Below, piece by piece: positions 25,239-34,641 of a stretch of DNA of 64,000 nt (within the stretch, counting starts at the first letter, position 1; each line of letters begins with the position of its first letter). Position numbers and translations under genes: made by a program. The notes beneath the pieces are model-generated. The model was not told the DNA's origin. It worked only from the letters and a program-made list of their open reading frames with translations, and did not search any database. The DNA is from Alicyclobacillus sp. ALC3. GTDB taxonomy: Bacteria; Bacillota; Bacilli; Alicyclobacillales; Alicyclobacillaceae. The stretch is from positions 4,712,001-4,776,000 of the forward strand of contig NZ_CP066784.1 of NCBI RefSeq assembly GCF_028751195.1, given 5' to 3'.

Positions 25239-26633
25239 GTGAGTCAGCCACAACACGTGCACTTTGTCGGCATTGGCGGCTATGGCATGAGTGCGATTGC
25301 CCGCGTGATGCTCGATTTGGGGTACGAAGTATCGGGATCGGATGTCTCTACTCCGGAATTGGCTACACGTCTCAAGGAACGTGGGGCTCGGGTGTATCTC
25401 GGTCATGCACCGAGTCAGGTCACAGGAGCCGATGTGGTCGTATACAGCACGGCCGTTCCCGCAGATAACGTGGAGCTAAAGGCCGCACGCGACCAGCACA
25501 TCCCCGTCATCCACCGGTCTGAGATGCTGTCGAGATTAATGGCCGACAGAACAGGCATCGCCATCGCAGGCGCGCACGGCAAGACGACTACGACTTCCAT
25601 GATTGCCTACGTGATGGAACGCTGCGGATTAGACCCGACGTTCGTGATTGGTGGCGTGGTGAACAATATTGGTGACAATGCGAAGGCTGGCGCAGGCCAG
25701 TTTGTTGTCGCAGAGGCAGACGAAAGTGACGGCTCATTCTTGCACTACCATCCGCAAATTGCCGTGGTGACTGCAATCGAGGCAGACCACCTTGAGTACT
25801 ATGACGGAAGTTTTGAAAACCTGAAGGCTGCCTATGCCCAGTTTATACGACAGATACCTGCTGAGGGTCTGTGTGTAATGTCGGCGGAAGACAGCCACAT
25901 CAGGTCGCTGCGCAATGAGGCCGCGGCGAGAGTGTACACGTTTGGGATCGAACAGGAAGCTGACTACATGGCAAAACAAGTCCAATTGCTGGACCGCGGC
26001 AGCCGGTCAGTTGTTTACTATCACGGACAACGCTTAGGGGAGTTGGCGCTGTCTGTCCCTGGACGAATGAACATTATGAACGCGCTGGCAGCCATTGTGG
26101 TGACACTGGAGGCGGGTTTGTCATTTGAACAGGCAACTGCTGAACTGGCGACATTTCATGGCGCGAAACGCCGGTTTCAGGTGATTTCGGAGGCATCTGA
26201 CGTCCTCGTGATTGACGATTACGCGCATCATCCCACAGAGATTACTGCCACAATCGCGGCAGCGCGCACGACCGGCCGTAGAATTGTCGCCGTATTTCAA
26301 CCGCAGCGGTACACTCGAACATACTTTCTGTTCGACGCATTCGCCAGGGCTTTTGAAGGTGCCGATGAAGTCATCATCACGGACATTTACTCACCGCCAG
26401 GTGAGCGGCAGATTGAGGGTGTCACCGCGGAGAGGCTTGTCGAACAAATTCGTGTGCACAGCAACCCGAACGTTCGCTTTTTGCGCTCGAAGGACAATGT
26501 GTATGATTACCTGCTTGCGACTGTAACAGCAGGAGATTTGGTTTTGACGATGGGGGCCGGCGATATTTGGCAGGTAGCGGTGCGTTTAGGAACGGTGTTG
26601 CAGGAGAGGACAGAAGAAGAGGCGACCATGTAG
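25239..26633 (+). CDS. murC: UDP-N-acetylmuramate-L-alanine ligase
   Basis: MurC adds L-alanine to UDP-MurNAc, the first peptide step of peptidoglycan precursor synthesis. It has the Rossmann motif VHFVGIGGYGMSA at the start, the ATP loop IAGAHGKTTTTSM, the family signature VAEADESDGSF and the C-terminal VIDDYAHHPTEI. The frame is open from 25179; GTG 25239 is preceded by GGTGA (25228-25232) and places the Rossmann motif near the N-terminus as in other MurC proteins, giving 464 residues. GTG 25230 is an alternative. The murC gene is elsewhere in B. subtilis, so its place beside folC is lineage-specific. Confidence 0.95.
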   Translation: MSQPQHVHFVGIGGYGMSAIARVMLDLGYEVSGSDVSTPELATRLKERGARVYLGHAPSQVTGADVVVYSTAVPADNVELKAARDQHIPVIHRSEMLSRLMADRTGIAIAGAHGKTTTTSMIAYVMERCGLDPTFVIGGVVNNIGDNAKAGAGQFVVAEADESDGSFLHYHPQIAVVTAIEADHLEYYDGSFENLKAAYAQFIRQIPAEGLCVMSAEDSHIRSLRNEAAARVYTFGIEQEADYMAKQVQLLDRGSRSVVYYHGQRLGELALSVPGRMNIMNALAAIVVTLEAGLSFEQATAELATFHGAKRRFQVISEASDVLVIDDYAHHPTEITATIAAARTTGRRIVAVFQPQRYTRTYFLFDAFARAFEGADEVIITDIYSPPGERQIEGVTAERLVEQIRVHSNPNVRFLRSKDNVYDYLLATVTAGDLVLTMGAGDIWQVAVRLGTVLQERTEEEATM

Positions 26634-26658
26634 CGTGGTAAGCATGAGCATCAAGAGA

Positions 26659-26692
26659 AAGGCGTGCTGACCAGTCGCGGTCACCACGCCTT
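26659..26692. terminator. Hairpin between murC and the converging small gene
   Basis: AAGGCGTG-C-TGACC, 6-nt loop, GGTCA-C-CACGCCTT forms 13 pairs around one C-C mismatch. There is no long T run on the plus strand; a weak one (TTTCTCTT) is on the minus strand. Confidence 0.6.
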
Positions 26693-26700
26693 ACGAAGCG

Positions 26701-26868
26701 TCAGCGTCGGTTTAACATCTGTTTGGCACGTGCGTACAAGTAGTACCCACCTGCCACCAAAATAAACAACAGGGCTACTCGCAACAAGAAGTGAAGGAAA
26801 ATTGAAAGTAGCAACAATGCGACAACAGCAGACAGAAACCAAGCAATCGTGCGAAATGCGCCGTGCAT
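26701..26868 (-). CDS. 55-residue hydrophobic membrane protein
   Basis: ATG 26868-26866 follows GAGGGGTGATGG, a good SD, giving 55 residues. The frame opens as far as 27048, but no SD supports a longer form. The product is mostly hydrophobic: residues 6-24 (RTIAWFLSAVVALLLLSIFL) and 27-44, with a basic end KQMLNRR. It is divergent from pilT and convergent with murC. No known family was recognised. A TGGTATGAT extended -10 lies about 95 bp upstream on the minus strand. Confidence 0.6.
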   Translation of the reverse strand: MHGAFRTIAWFLSAVVALLLLSIFLHFLLRVALLFILVAGGYYLYARAKQMLNRR

Positions 26869-26961
26869 TCCATCACCCCTCACAGGAAAAATGTGCGTGA
26901 AGCCCACTCTGCTTAGCAGACGTCTGTTCCCGCGAACCGCCAAGCTTGTCCGCTCAATCAT

Positions 26962-26970
26962 ATCATACCA
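26962..26970 (-). promoter_or_regulatory. Possible extended -10 promoter for the 55-residue protein gene
   Basis: On the minus strand this reads TGGTATGAT, an extended -10 element, with no clear -35. It lies 94 bp before the start codon. Confidence 0.35.
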
Positions 26971-27108
26971 CAGTGAGAACTTTTCCCACTCATCCGTGTC
27001 GAACAACCGAAAATAATGTCGGTTCTGTGAGCTGACCGACAGGTGCAAGGAATCAGGTCGTTCCTTGTCGAACGGTTGATGTCGTCGAATGTGGACGGGA
27101 GTGGTACC

Positions 27109-28197
27109 GTGTCGAACGAGGCGAATGTCACGACAGGGTCAGAGTGGCAACAAGTCGAGGGTGCCCTATGGCTGCAGGAGGCGGCAAATGCCGGTGCCTC
27201 TGACCTGCATGTAACGCCAGGAGGCTTTTTGATGGCAAGAGTCGATGGACGGTTGGTTCGTCGCAGTGAGGTCAGAGTTCCGACCGATGTGGCTCGGGAA
27301 TTTGCACAGGGACTAGTAGGACAAGGGGGCTGGGAGACACTCCAGCAAACAGGCCAGGTCGACGTGTCGTTTGTGCTTCAGGATGGGCTGCGCTGTCGTG
27401 TCCACGCCTATCGGACAAACGCTGGTATCAGCGTGACAGCTCGTATCATTCCCGCGTCTGTACCGGATTTTCACACGCTCGGTTTACCACGTCAGGTATT
27501 AAATTTCATCTACCAAAGTCAGGGGTTGGCACTGTTGACTGGCCCCACCGGTTGCGGGAAGTCGACAACGCTGGCGGCTCTTGTCAATGAGCTTAACCAC
27601 AGCCTTCCGAAACACGTGGTCACGCTCGAAGATCCAATCGAATTTGTATTCGAGAATGACGTCGCGCTCATTGAACAGAGAGAGATTGGTCTGCACACGC
27701 AATCCTTTCAAACTGGGCTGCGTTCAGCACTCAGGCAAGTCCCAGATGTCATTGTGGTCGGTGAGATGAGGGATTTAGAAACGATTTCCACCGCGGTTAC
27801 GGCCGCGGAAACAGGGCACCTAGTATTGGCAACGCTTCATGCCCCGGATGCGGCAGAAGCTGTGCATCGCATCATCGACGTGTTTGAACCACGTCAACAG
27901 GCTCAGATTCGGACACAATTGGCCGGAGTGTTGCTTGGCGTTGTCACACAGTCGCTGCTGCCGCACGCATCTGGCCATGGCAGAGTCCCGGTTTGTGACG
28001 TACTGGTCAATACTTCTGCTGTGTCGAATTTGATCCGCACGGACAAAGTACACCAACTGCAAACTGCTATGCAAACTGGAAGACAGTTTGGTATGCAGAC
28101 GATGGACATGCATCGGGAGGAGCTAATCCGATTAGGGGCCATCACTTCAACGCAGACTGCCGCGCAGTCTGTCTCAGCCGTTGGTCACACGCTGTAG
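27109..28197 (+). CDS. pilT: PilT-type type IV pilus retraction ATPase
   Basis: PilT ATPases disassemble type IV pili and drive retraction. Walker A is TGPTGCGKSTTLAAL, the Asp box is VTLEDPIEFVFEN, the Walker B region is DVIVVGEMRDLETI, and the His box is GHLVLATLHAPDA. The C-terminal motif AVSNLIRTDKVHQ and the ending GMQTMD match the PilT hallmark (AIRNLIRE and GMQTMD) rather than PilB or ComGA. The frame opens at 27043; GTG 27109 with GGGAGTGG upstream gives 362 residues, the usual length. Prepilin peptidase comC follows after 12 bp. A second pilus ATPase, ComGA, is encoded at 41730, so extension and retraction motors both exist. Confidence 0.92.
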   Translation: MSNEANVTTGSEWQQVEGALWLQEAANAGASDLHVTPGGFLMARVDGRLVRRSEVRVPTDVAREFAQGLVGQGGWETLQQTGQVDVSFVLQDGLRCRVHAYRTNAGISVTARIIPASVPDFHTLGLPRQVLNFIYQSQGLALLTGPTGCGKSTTLAALVNELNHSLPKHVVTLEDPIEFVFENDVALIEQREIGLHTQSFQTGLRSALRQVPDVIVVGEMRDLETISTAVTAAETGHLVLATLHAPDAAEAVHRIIDVFEPRQQAQIRTQLAGVLLGVVTQSLLPHASGHGRVPVCDVLVNTSAVSNLIRTDKVHQLQTAMQTGRQFGMQTMDMHREELIRLGAITSTQTAAQSVSAVGHTL

Positions 28198-28209
28198 AGG
28201 AGTGGAACG

Positions 28210-28974
28210 ATGCCGATTTCGTTGACATCAGTGAGCGCCGCCGCCTTTGTCTTCGGCGCCGTTGTGGGGTCGTTTTTGAATGTCGTTGCGTATCGGGTGG
28301 TACGTGGGGAATCGATTGTTCACCCCCGGTCCCATTGCACGACCTGCGCAACTACACTGAGCCCAGTGGAACTCGTTCCACTCCTCTCGTGGCTGTTTCT
28401 GCGCGGTCGTTGCAGGACGTGCGGGGCGGTCATACCGATGCGGTATGCAGTCATTGAACTTTGCACTGCAACTCTGTTTGCGCTAACCACTGTGACGGTT
28501 CCCTTTGGACTGAAGTGGTTGGCTTGGGGGGTGTTTTGGGCGCTGCTGACCACGGTTGTTGCAACTGATTTGACTGCCATGAGAGTCCCCAACGTATTGT
28601 CATTGGGCGGGGCCGTAGTGGTAACCGCACTCGTAGGTCTGTCTGGCATCCACCCTTGGTGGAGTGGGTTGCTTGGTGCACTCGAAGCTGCCGGCGTGCT
28701 CTTGCTGCTACAACTGGTCTCACGGGGAGGAATGGGGATGGGGGACGTCAAGTTGTACCTCTCCGTCGGCGCGATGCTCGGGTTTCTACCGGGGCTTGAG
28801 TCGCTAATCGTTGCTTCATTGTTCGGGTCCGTTGTGGGGCTGTCGATGCGCGCAGTCGGTTGGCTTCGTGCACGTGAGCATGTGCCGTTTGTACCTTACA
28901 TCGCAATTGGTGTAGTTGTCGTGGTGTTCTTTGGGCACACGATGTCTTCCTGGTATCTCAGCCATGTCTTGTAG
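28210..28974 (+). CDS. comC: Type IV prepilin peptidase / N-methyltransferase (ComC)
   Basis: ComC cleaves the leader of prepilins at the cytoplasmic membrane face and methylates the new N-terminus. The 254 residues show the N-terminal GSFLNVVAYRV. Two zinc pairs, CTTC and CRTC, lie in the cytoplasmic loop. The two catalytic aspartates lie in VATDLTAMRVPN and GMGMGDVKLY, and about seven membrane segments are visible. It is 12 bp after pilT, so both are probably co-transcribed. Substrates are the prepilins of the comG operon 15 kb downstream. comC after folC is the Bacillus arrangement, here with murC and pilT inserted. Confidence 0.95.
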   Translation: MPISLTSVSAAAFVFGAVVGSFLNVVAYRVVRGESIVHPRSHCTTCATTLSPVELVPLLSWLFLRGRCRTCGAVIPMRYAVIELCTATLFALTTVTVPFGLKWLAWGVFWALLTTVVATDLTAMRVPNVLSLGGAVVVTALVGLSGIHPWWSGLLGALEAAGVLLLLQLVSRGGMGMGDVKLYLSVGAMLGFLPGLESLIVASLFGSVVGLSMRAVGWLRAREHVPFVPYIAIGVVVVVFFGHTMSSWYLSHVL

Positions 28975-29108
28975 GTGGAAATTGACTGGATGGAACCGTT
29001 TTACAGCAGGTACCATTGCGTTCCACTTCATGATCTTCTATACTGTCCCCAGCCTAGGTACCCAGTGGTTCTTCCCTTTCCCCTCAATGCTTAGGGAGAG
29101 GTGATGGA

Positions 29109-29924
29109 GTGCGTCTACCAAGGTCCAAAACCTTGTCGGTTGGTGCCACAGTACTGGCGCTGGTCGGTTTAACGGCAGTGACGGTACCCGGAATCGATTA
29201 CAAGGTGCAAGACAGTGGGCAACGCAACAGCCGGGGAACGAGACAACAAGGCAGAGCCCAAGTACAAGCGCCCAAGGCGGACAGTCGTGCTCGTTGGATA
29301 TCGTATAGCCCCGAGAAAACTGTCCCGCACAAGTCGTTTGCACAAGAGCAACTCGCTGCACATGTGGCGACAAAGACGCAAGCATTACCGTTTCAGACCG
29401 TCCGCCGGGGTACAGACCGACTTTACAAAGGACAGCAACGCGTCCTGACGAACGGTGTGGAGGGGTTACTGCAGGTACAGACAGCACGCGTCTACCAAAC
29501 CGGTCATTTAGTATCAAGCCGAGTCGTACAGACTGTCTTGCGGCATCCGGTTGACTGTGTGATCGAGTTTGGTACAAAGGTTCGCCCACCTGTAACACCG
29601 CATGCGGTCACCAAGCATGCACCATTGTCAGGACGCAGCAGCGAATCTGGCATGGTCGCACTGCAAACGTTGACCGTCGTAGCAACCGCTTATGTGGCAG
29701 GAGGTAGGACGGCAGTCGGCGTTCCCGCTGAACCTGGCGTGATTGCTGTCGATCCACGTGTAATTCCACTCGGAACGAAGGTTTACATCCCTGGGATCGG
29801 AGTGGTGCACGCGGAAGATACGGGGAGTGCCATTATCGGCGACCGTATCGACATTTGTATGGCCACACAAGCAGAGGCCGACGCATGGGGCGTGCGCACG
29901 ATTACAATCTACGAGATCAGATAG
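29109..29924 (+). CDS. Secreted G5 and 3D domain cell-wall protein (YabE/Rpf-like)
   Basis: This 271-residue protein begins with an N-terminal signal segment (VGATVLALVGLTAVTVPG). A G5-like domain spans about residues 100-155 (VRRGTDRLYKGQQRVLTNGVEG). A C-terminal 3D domain carries the three aspartates: D in IAVDPRVIPLGTKVYIPG, D in AEDTGSAI and D in GDRIDI. 3D domains are lytic-transglycosylase-like wall hydrolases of spore formers and are linked to resuscitation-type muralytic proteins. GAGAGGTGATGGA precedes GTG 29109. It is not part of the Bacillus comC-spoIIB order and appears to be a lineage-specific insertion. The substrate is inferred. Confidence 0.88.
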   Translation: MRLPRSKTLSVGATVLALVGLTAVTVPGIDYKVQDSGQRNSRGTRQQGRAQVQAPKADSRARWISYSPEKTVPHKSFAQEQLAAHVATKTQALPFQTVRRGTDRLYKGQQRVLTNGVEGLLQVQTARVYQTGHLVSSRVVQTVLRHPVDCVIEFGTKVRPPVTPHAVTKHAPLSGRSSESGMVALQTLTVVATAYVAGGRTAVGVPAEPGVIAVDPRVIPLGTKVYIPGIGVVHAEDTGSAIIGDRIDICMATQAEADAWGVRTITIYEIR

Positions 29925-30010
29925 TGACCGTTGCGTATTGCAATGCAGGTCGACGGGTAAAGGGAGCCACGGGGGAAATTCAGATACAGGTTGCACTCGA
30001 CACTAGGCGA

Positions 30011-30042
30011 GAAATCCGCACAGCCCACGCTGTGCGGATTTC
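30011..30042 (+). terminator. Terminator after the 3D protein
   Basis: GAAATCCGCACAGC, loop CCAC, GCTGTGCGGATTTC is a perfect 14-bp stem; a T-rich stretch (TATGTTTTCT) follows. Its distance from the stop codon (about 87 bp) is longer than usual. Confidence 0.8.
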
Positions 30043-30134
30043 TATGTTTTCTGCCACAAAATAAAATATCTCATAGTTTGGCGTGTGAATTCATAGACTG
30101 TACGGACAACCGATGGAGCGGAGGAGGCAGCGAC

Positions 30135-31079
30135 ATGGCGCTGACAGAAAGCGTTCAGGACACAGAGCAAGCAGCTGAGTCAAAGGCGAACGGTGGTGTG
30201 ACGGTCCGCGTAGGGGAAACGTCATGGGTGGTCGGAGACTTCTCGGTTTCAGAGGCAGTACAAGCTGTTACAACTGGACGGGCTGTTCCTGAAGTTTCAC
30301 ACGAACAGGTAAAGCAAGGAGTATTTCAACCTTTTAGGCGACCAACGCTTCGCGATAGTTTTAAAACGGGGCTTGTATTCGGACTCGCGATGGGTTGCCT
30401 GGGTTTGATTCTATTTCATCAAATGCCTACGATGGCTGGGGCTGCCGCAGCGACCCCTGTTGGTGCTTGGCCGGGAAGTGCAGCCATGACGGGTTCCACC
30501 GTCGTGATGCCGGCCGTGAGCGCATATGCGCTCGCTGTCGGTGAATACCCTAATGACACGAGTGCTCGGGCGGCACAAAGCAGACTCGAACACAGCGGAG
30601 TGGCGAGTGTGGTCTTCCCAGATAGTCTCAGCCGGCGCAGTCTGGTAGTGCAAATGGCAACACAGGCATCGGCCTTGTCGACTGAGGCCAATGTGCTACG
30701 ACGCCACAACATCCACCCCACGACAGTGCACCTGGCGAGCTCAGTGCGGACGATCCCGACACTGTCATCGACTTCTCAGAAGGACGGAACCCGTATCTCT
30801 GCATGGCTGTCGGCAGAAGTTAGCGCCGCAAATACGTTAATGGCCAGCTTGTCGGATGGCGAAACAGCGCGCGACGCGCAAATGGCGACCGAGAAAGCTT
30901 TGCAACTGCAGCCCAGTGCTGCCGTGCTCGGGGCGACCGGATACGGAACGGCGCTTCAAGCCGTGGCGCAGAATGTGAAAAATGCAGAACAGCAACTTTT
31001 ACAGCACCACACAGCACAAGCGGAGTTGGATGTGCTGTCAGCTTATAGCACGCTTGCGTCGATCAACTATCAATCTTGA
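30135..31079 (+). CDS. spoIIB: SPOR-domain membrane protein, SpoIIB-like
   Basis: This 314-residue protein starts at ATG 30135 after GAGGAGG. It has a cytoplasmic part (1-82), one membrane segment (about 83-103, FKTGLVFGLAMGCLGLILF), a Ser/Thr/Ala-rich linker, and a SPOR-like fold around 128-200 (YALAVGEYPNDTSARAAQSRLE, then SLVVQMATQASALSTEA). SPOR domains bind peptidoglycan denuded of stem peptides at division septa. The position between comC and radC is that of B. subtilis spoIIB, which acts in polar septum thinning and engulfment; sequence identity is low as usual, so the symbol rests largely on synteny. The C-terminal 110 residues are helical. Confidence 0.75.
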   Translation: MALTESVQDTEQAAESKANGGVTVRVGETSWVVGDFSVSEAVQAVTTGRAVPEVSHEQVKQGVFQPFRRPTLRDSFKTGLVFGLAMGCLGLILFHQMPTMAGAAAATPVGAWPGSAAMTGSTVVMPAVSAYALAVGEYPNDTSARAAQSRLEHSGVASVVFPDSLSRRSLVVQMATQASALSTEANVLRRHNIHPTTVHLASSVRTIPTLSSTSQKDGTRISAWLSAEVSAANTLMASLSDGETARDAQMATEKALQLQPSAAVLGATGYGTALQAVAQNVKNAEQQLLQHHTAQAELDVLSAYSTLASINYQS

Positions 31080-31144
31080 GTCGAAATGACGAATGGTTGT
31101 CGAATTCACTCGCATTCCCCACAACTTTTTCACATTCCATACGC

Positions 31145-31150
31145 TATACT
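31145..31150 (+). promoter_or_regulatory. Possible -10 element upstream of radC
   Basis: TATACT in an A/T-rich region (CAACTTTTTCACATTCC upstream), about 130 bp before radC. The -35 is poor. Confidence 0.4.
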
Positions 31151-31277
31151 AGTAAGGCGGTTGCAGGTTTTTGTGCACCAGCTCGTCCAATAGAGTGTAA
31201 TTTGGCCGCATCGCGTTTGCCGCCCCACGGAAAACCCCCTATCGTGAGAGACAGACTTCTATGAGGGGGCGTTGCAC

Positions 31278-31946
31278 GTGGTTGTGCAAGGCGAGGAAGC
31301 TCCACGGGAACGACTGTTGCGTCAGGGCGCGCAGGCACTTCGCAGCGATGAGTTGCTTGCTGTTATTCTTCAGTCAGGTAGTCGGACAGTAAACGTCCTA
31401 GACCTTTCGGCACGTGTCATTCACGAGGTTGGCGGCGTTTACGGACTGCTGGAAGTGGAAACGGAAGAGTTAATGCGCATTCCTGGGATTGGTACAGGAA
31501 AGGCGTTGCAGATTGCTGCTGCGGTAGAACTCGGGCGACGGATCGCACACAAACCAGTACAGACAAAGACACAAATCCGGTCTGCAGATGATGCCGCAGA
31601 GTATTATATGGATCGGTTGAGGCACCTTAAAAAGGAGCACTTTATCACACTGCACTTGGACACCAAACACCGCATTATCGGGGAAGACGTAACCTCGGTT
31701 GGCAGTTTGGATGCTTCCATTGTCCACCCACGTGAAATATTCAAACTCGCAGTGAAGCGCAGCGCGTCGGCCATTTTATGTCTGCACAATCACCCGAGTG
31801 GAGACCCCACGCCCAGTCCGGAAGACATCGCAGTGACGCGGCGGTTGGTAGAAGCAGGTCGCCTCCTTGGTATTGATGTGCTTGACCACATCGTGGTGGG
31901 CGATGGTCAGTTTGTGAGTTTGAAGGCTCGTGGGGCGATGTCGTAA
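31278..31946 (+). CDS. radC: RadC/YsxA family JAB-fold protein
   Basis: RadC-family proteins carry an N-terminal helix-hairpin-helix region (LMRIPGIGTGKALQIAAA, about residues 64-81) and a C-terminal JAB metalloprotease-like domain with HNHPSGDPTPSPED. The original link to recombination repair is disputed and the reaction is unknown. The frame starts at TTG 31272, but GAGGGGGC at 31263-31270 gives better spacing to GTG 31278 (222 residues). The gene precedes mreB as in B. subtilis; the maf gene usually between spoIIB and radC is missing. A nearby CCCCCT could pair with the SD (see findings). Confidence 0.93.
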   Translation: MVVQGEEAPRERLLRQGAQALRSDELLAVILQSGSRTVNVLDLSARVIHEVGGVYGLLEVETEELMRIPGIGTGKALQIAAAVELGRRIAHKPVQTKTQIRSADDAAEYYMDRLRHLKKEHFITLHLDTKHRIIGEDVTSVGSLDASIVHPREIFKLAVKRSASAILCLHNHPSGDPTPSPEDIAVTRRLVEAGRLLGIDVLDHIVVGDGQFVSLKARGAMS

Positions 31947-31980
31947 GCTATAAATAGACCTGCAGATGCAGTGTATGTGA

Positions 31981-33030
<1,050 letters not shown>

Positions 33031-33099
33031 CGGGGGGCCTGTCTCCGCGGTCGGGAGAGGGCCGAAGGGCAGGTTAACAACCGTGTAAAGGATGTGGGG

Positions 33100-33972
33100 A
33101 TGCGGGTGTCCCGAATACTTACCAGTCGGCGATTGTTCATTCTGTTGGCCAGTGTCATCGTCTTGATCATATTGGCTGGCGTGACTCTACAGTCTTCTGG
33201 CACTGCTGTGTGGCCTGAAAGTGTCGTCATGGACGTTGAGAATACAGTGGGTAGCTGGGTGTATCGGCCAATCAGCCAGTTAACAGGATTTTTTGGAGGT
33301 TTACGTGACCTTCACCAAATGTATGTACAGAACGCCGAGCTAAAGACGGAGATGCAAAACTACGGCCAATTACGGAATCAGCTGGCAGCGCAGCAGGAGG
33401 AAAACGCGCGGTTGGCACAAATGGTCGGATTTAAAAGCGGCAAGGGCAGTCAGTTTCAGCTGCAACCGGCTCACATCGTGGGGAGGACCCCATCAAGTTG
33501 GACGTCTGTCGTGACGATTGACGTCGGTACGGCCGACGGAGTGCAGACCAACATGCCAGTTGTCTCCACCGACGGCAGCTTGGTCGGGCGTGTGCAAATG
33601 ACGGCTGCGCACAGTGCAAAGGTACTGCTGCTCACTGATACGCAGGTCGGAGACAGTGTTTCGGCCAAGGTCCAGGTCTCAGGTGCGGATCAGCCGTTCG
33701 GCGTGGTTTCGGGATCGACCTCGGTGGGGGGAGACCTGGTAATGAATTTTCTATCCCCGTTGGCAAATGTTAGTCCTGGCAATGTCGTCGTTACGTCTGG
33801 TCTGAGTTCTAGCTTGTTTCCTGCCGGGATCGAAATTGGAACGGTTGTCAAGGTGCAACAAGGTGTCCAGGGCTTGACGCAGTCTGCTGTGATTAAACCC
33901 TCTGCCAACTTCCCGTACTTGGAAGATGTATTTGTTGTGGAAGGGAAAGCCGGAAAGGCGGGCGCAAAGTGA
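33100..33972 (+). CDS. mreC: Rod shape-determining protein MreC
   Basis: MreC is a bitopic membrane protein that connects MreB with the periplasmic-side wall synthases. It has a membrane segment at about 11-31 (LFILLASVIVLIILAGVTL), a coiled coil at about 68-110 (MYVQNAELKTEMQNYGQL), and the beta-rich domain with GRTPSSWTSVVTIDVG. The SD AAAGGAT fits ATG 33100 (290 residues) better than GTG 33094. Its stop overlaps the mreD start by 4 bases. Confidence 0.96.
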   Translation: MRVSRILTSRRLFILLASVIVLIILAGVTLQSSGTAVWPESVVMDVENTVGSWVYRPISQLTGFFGGLRDLHQMYVQNAELKTEMQNYGQLRNQLAAQQEENARLAQMVGFKSGKGSQFQLQPAHIVGRTPSSWTSVVTIDVGTADGVQTNMPVVSTDGSLVGRVQMTAAHSAKVLLLTDTQVGDSVSAKVQVSGADQPFGVVSGSTSVGGDLVMNFLSPLANVSPGNVVVTSGLSSSLFPAGIEIGTVVKVQQGVQGLTQSAVIKPSANFPYLEDVFVVEGKAGKAGAK

Positions 33973-34487
33973 GGAACGTCATCGCCTTTTTCGTGCTCTG
34001 GTTCGCCCTAATTATTGAGTCCACGGTGTTTCAAATTCCACCGATCTCTGCAATTCAGCCGAATTTGGTGCTCGTGGTCGCGGTCATGGTTGCAATGACG
34101 CGTGGGCCACGGGCAGCCATGTTGCTAGGGGTGCTGGTCGGCCTGATTCAGGACATTGAATTCGGCTCGTTCATTGGACTCAGCGCGTTTACGTACGGCG
34201 TTGTGGGGTACTTTGCCGCCGCCTCCTTCAGTCAGTTTTTGCACAAGAACGTGTCCATCGCGTTCCTCGTTACGATTGTGTTTACGTGGTTGCAGGTGTG
34301 GATCACGTTTGGGTTAACCCGCTTGTTCGATGTAACTGGTTTTGCGTGGCAATCGGTCATGGCGGATTCACTGTCGAAGATGATTCAAAATGGCATTGCG
34401 CTGCTGATCCTCTATGCGCCACTGCATTTCGCATTTGCAGATAAACCGGGAAATCGCTACCGAAGCAAAGCCCCTGACTCCCTGTGA
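33969..34487 (+). CDS. mreD: Rod shape-determining protein MreD
   Basis: MreD is a small polytopic membrane protein working with MreC. The 172 residues contain about five hydrophobic segments, beginning VIAFFVLWFALIIESTVF, and the typical GLIQDIEFGSFIGLSAF stretch near residue 60. GTG 33969 overlaps the mreC stop (GTGA). Sequence conservation in this family is low; the call rests on topology, motif and position. Confidence 0.92.
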   Translation: MRNVIAFFVLWFALIIESTVFQIPPISAIQPNLVLVVAVMVAMTRGPRAAMLLGVLVGLIQDIEFGSFIGLSAFTYGVVGYFAAASFSQFLHKNVSIAFLVTIVFTWLQVWITFGLTRLFDVTGFAWQSVMADSLSKMIQNGIALLILYAPLHFAFADKPGNRYRSKAPDSL

Positions 34488-34641
34488 ACCACGGTCGCCT
34501 CCTGACCAAAGCCAGTGCAGGAAATTGGACGTCTCATCGCGAAGTACCTTCCGTTCAATCTATCTGTGAGCTTAGCCTTGCAGACATTGTTTAAGGGGCT
34601 AGTGGCCCTGCCGCACAGAGCGGCGTTCAGGAGGGAGCCAA

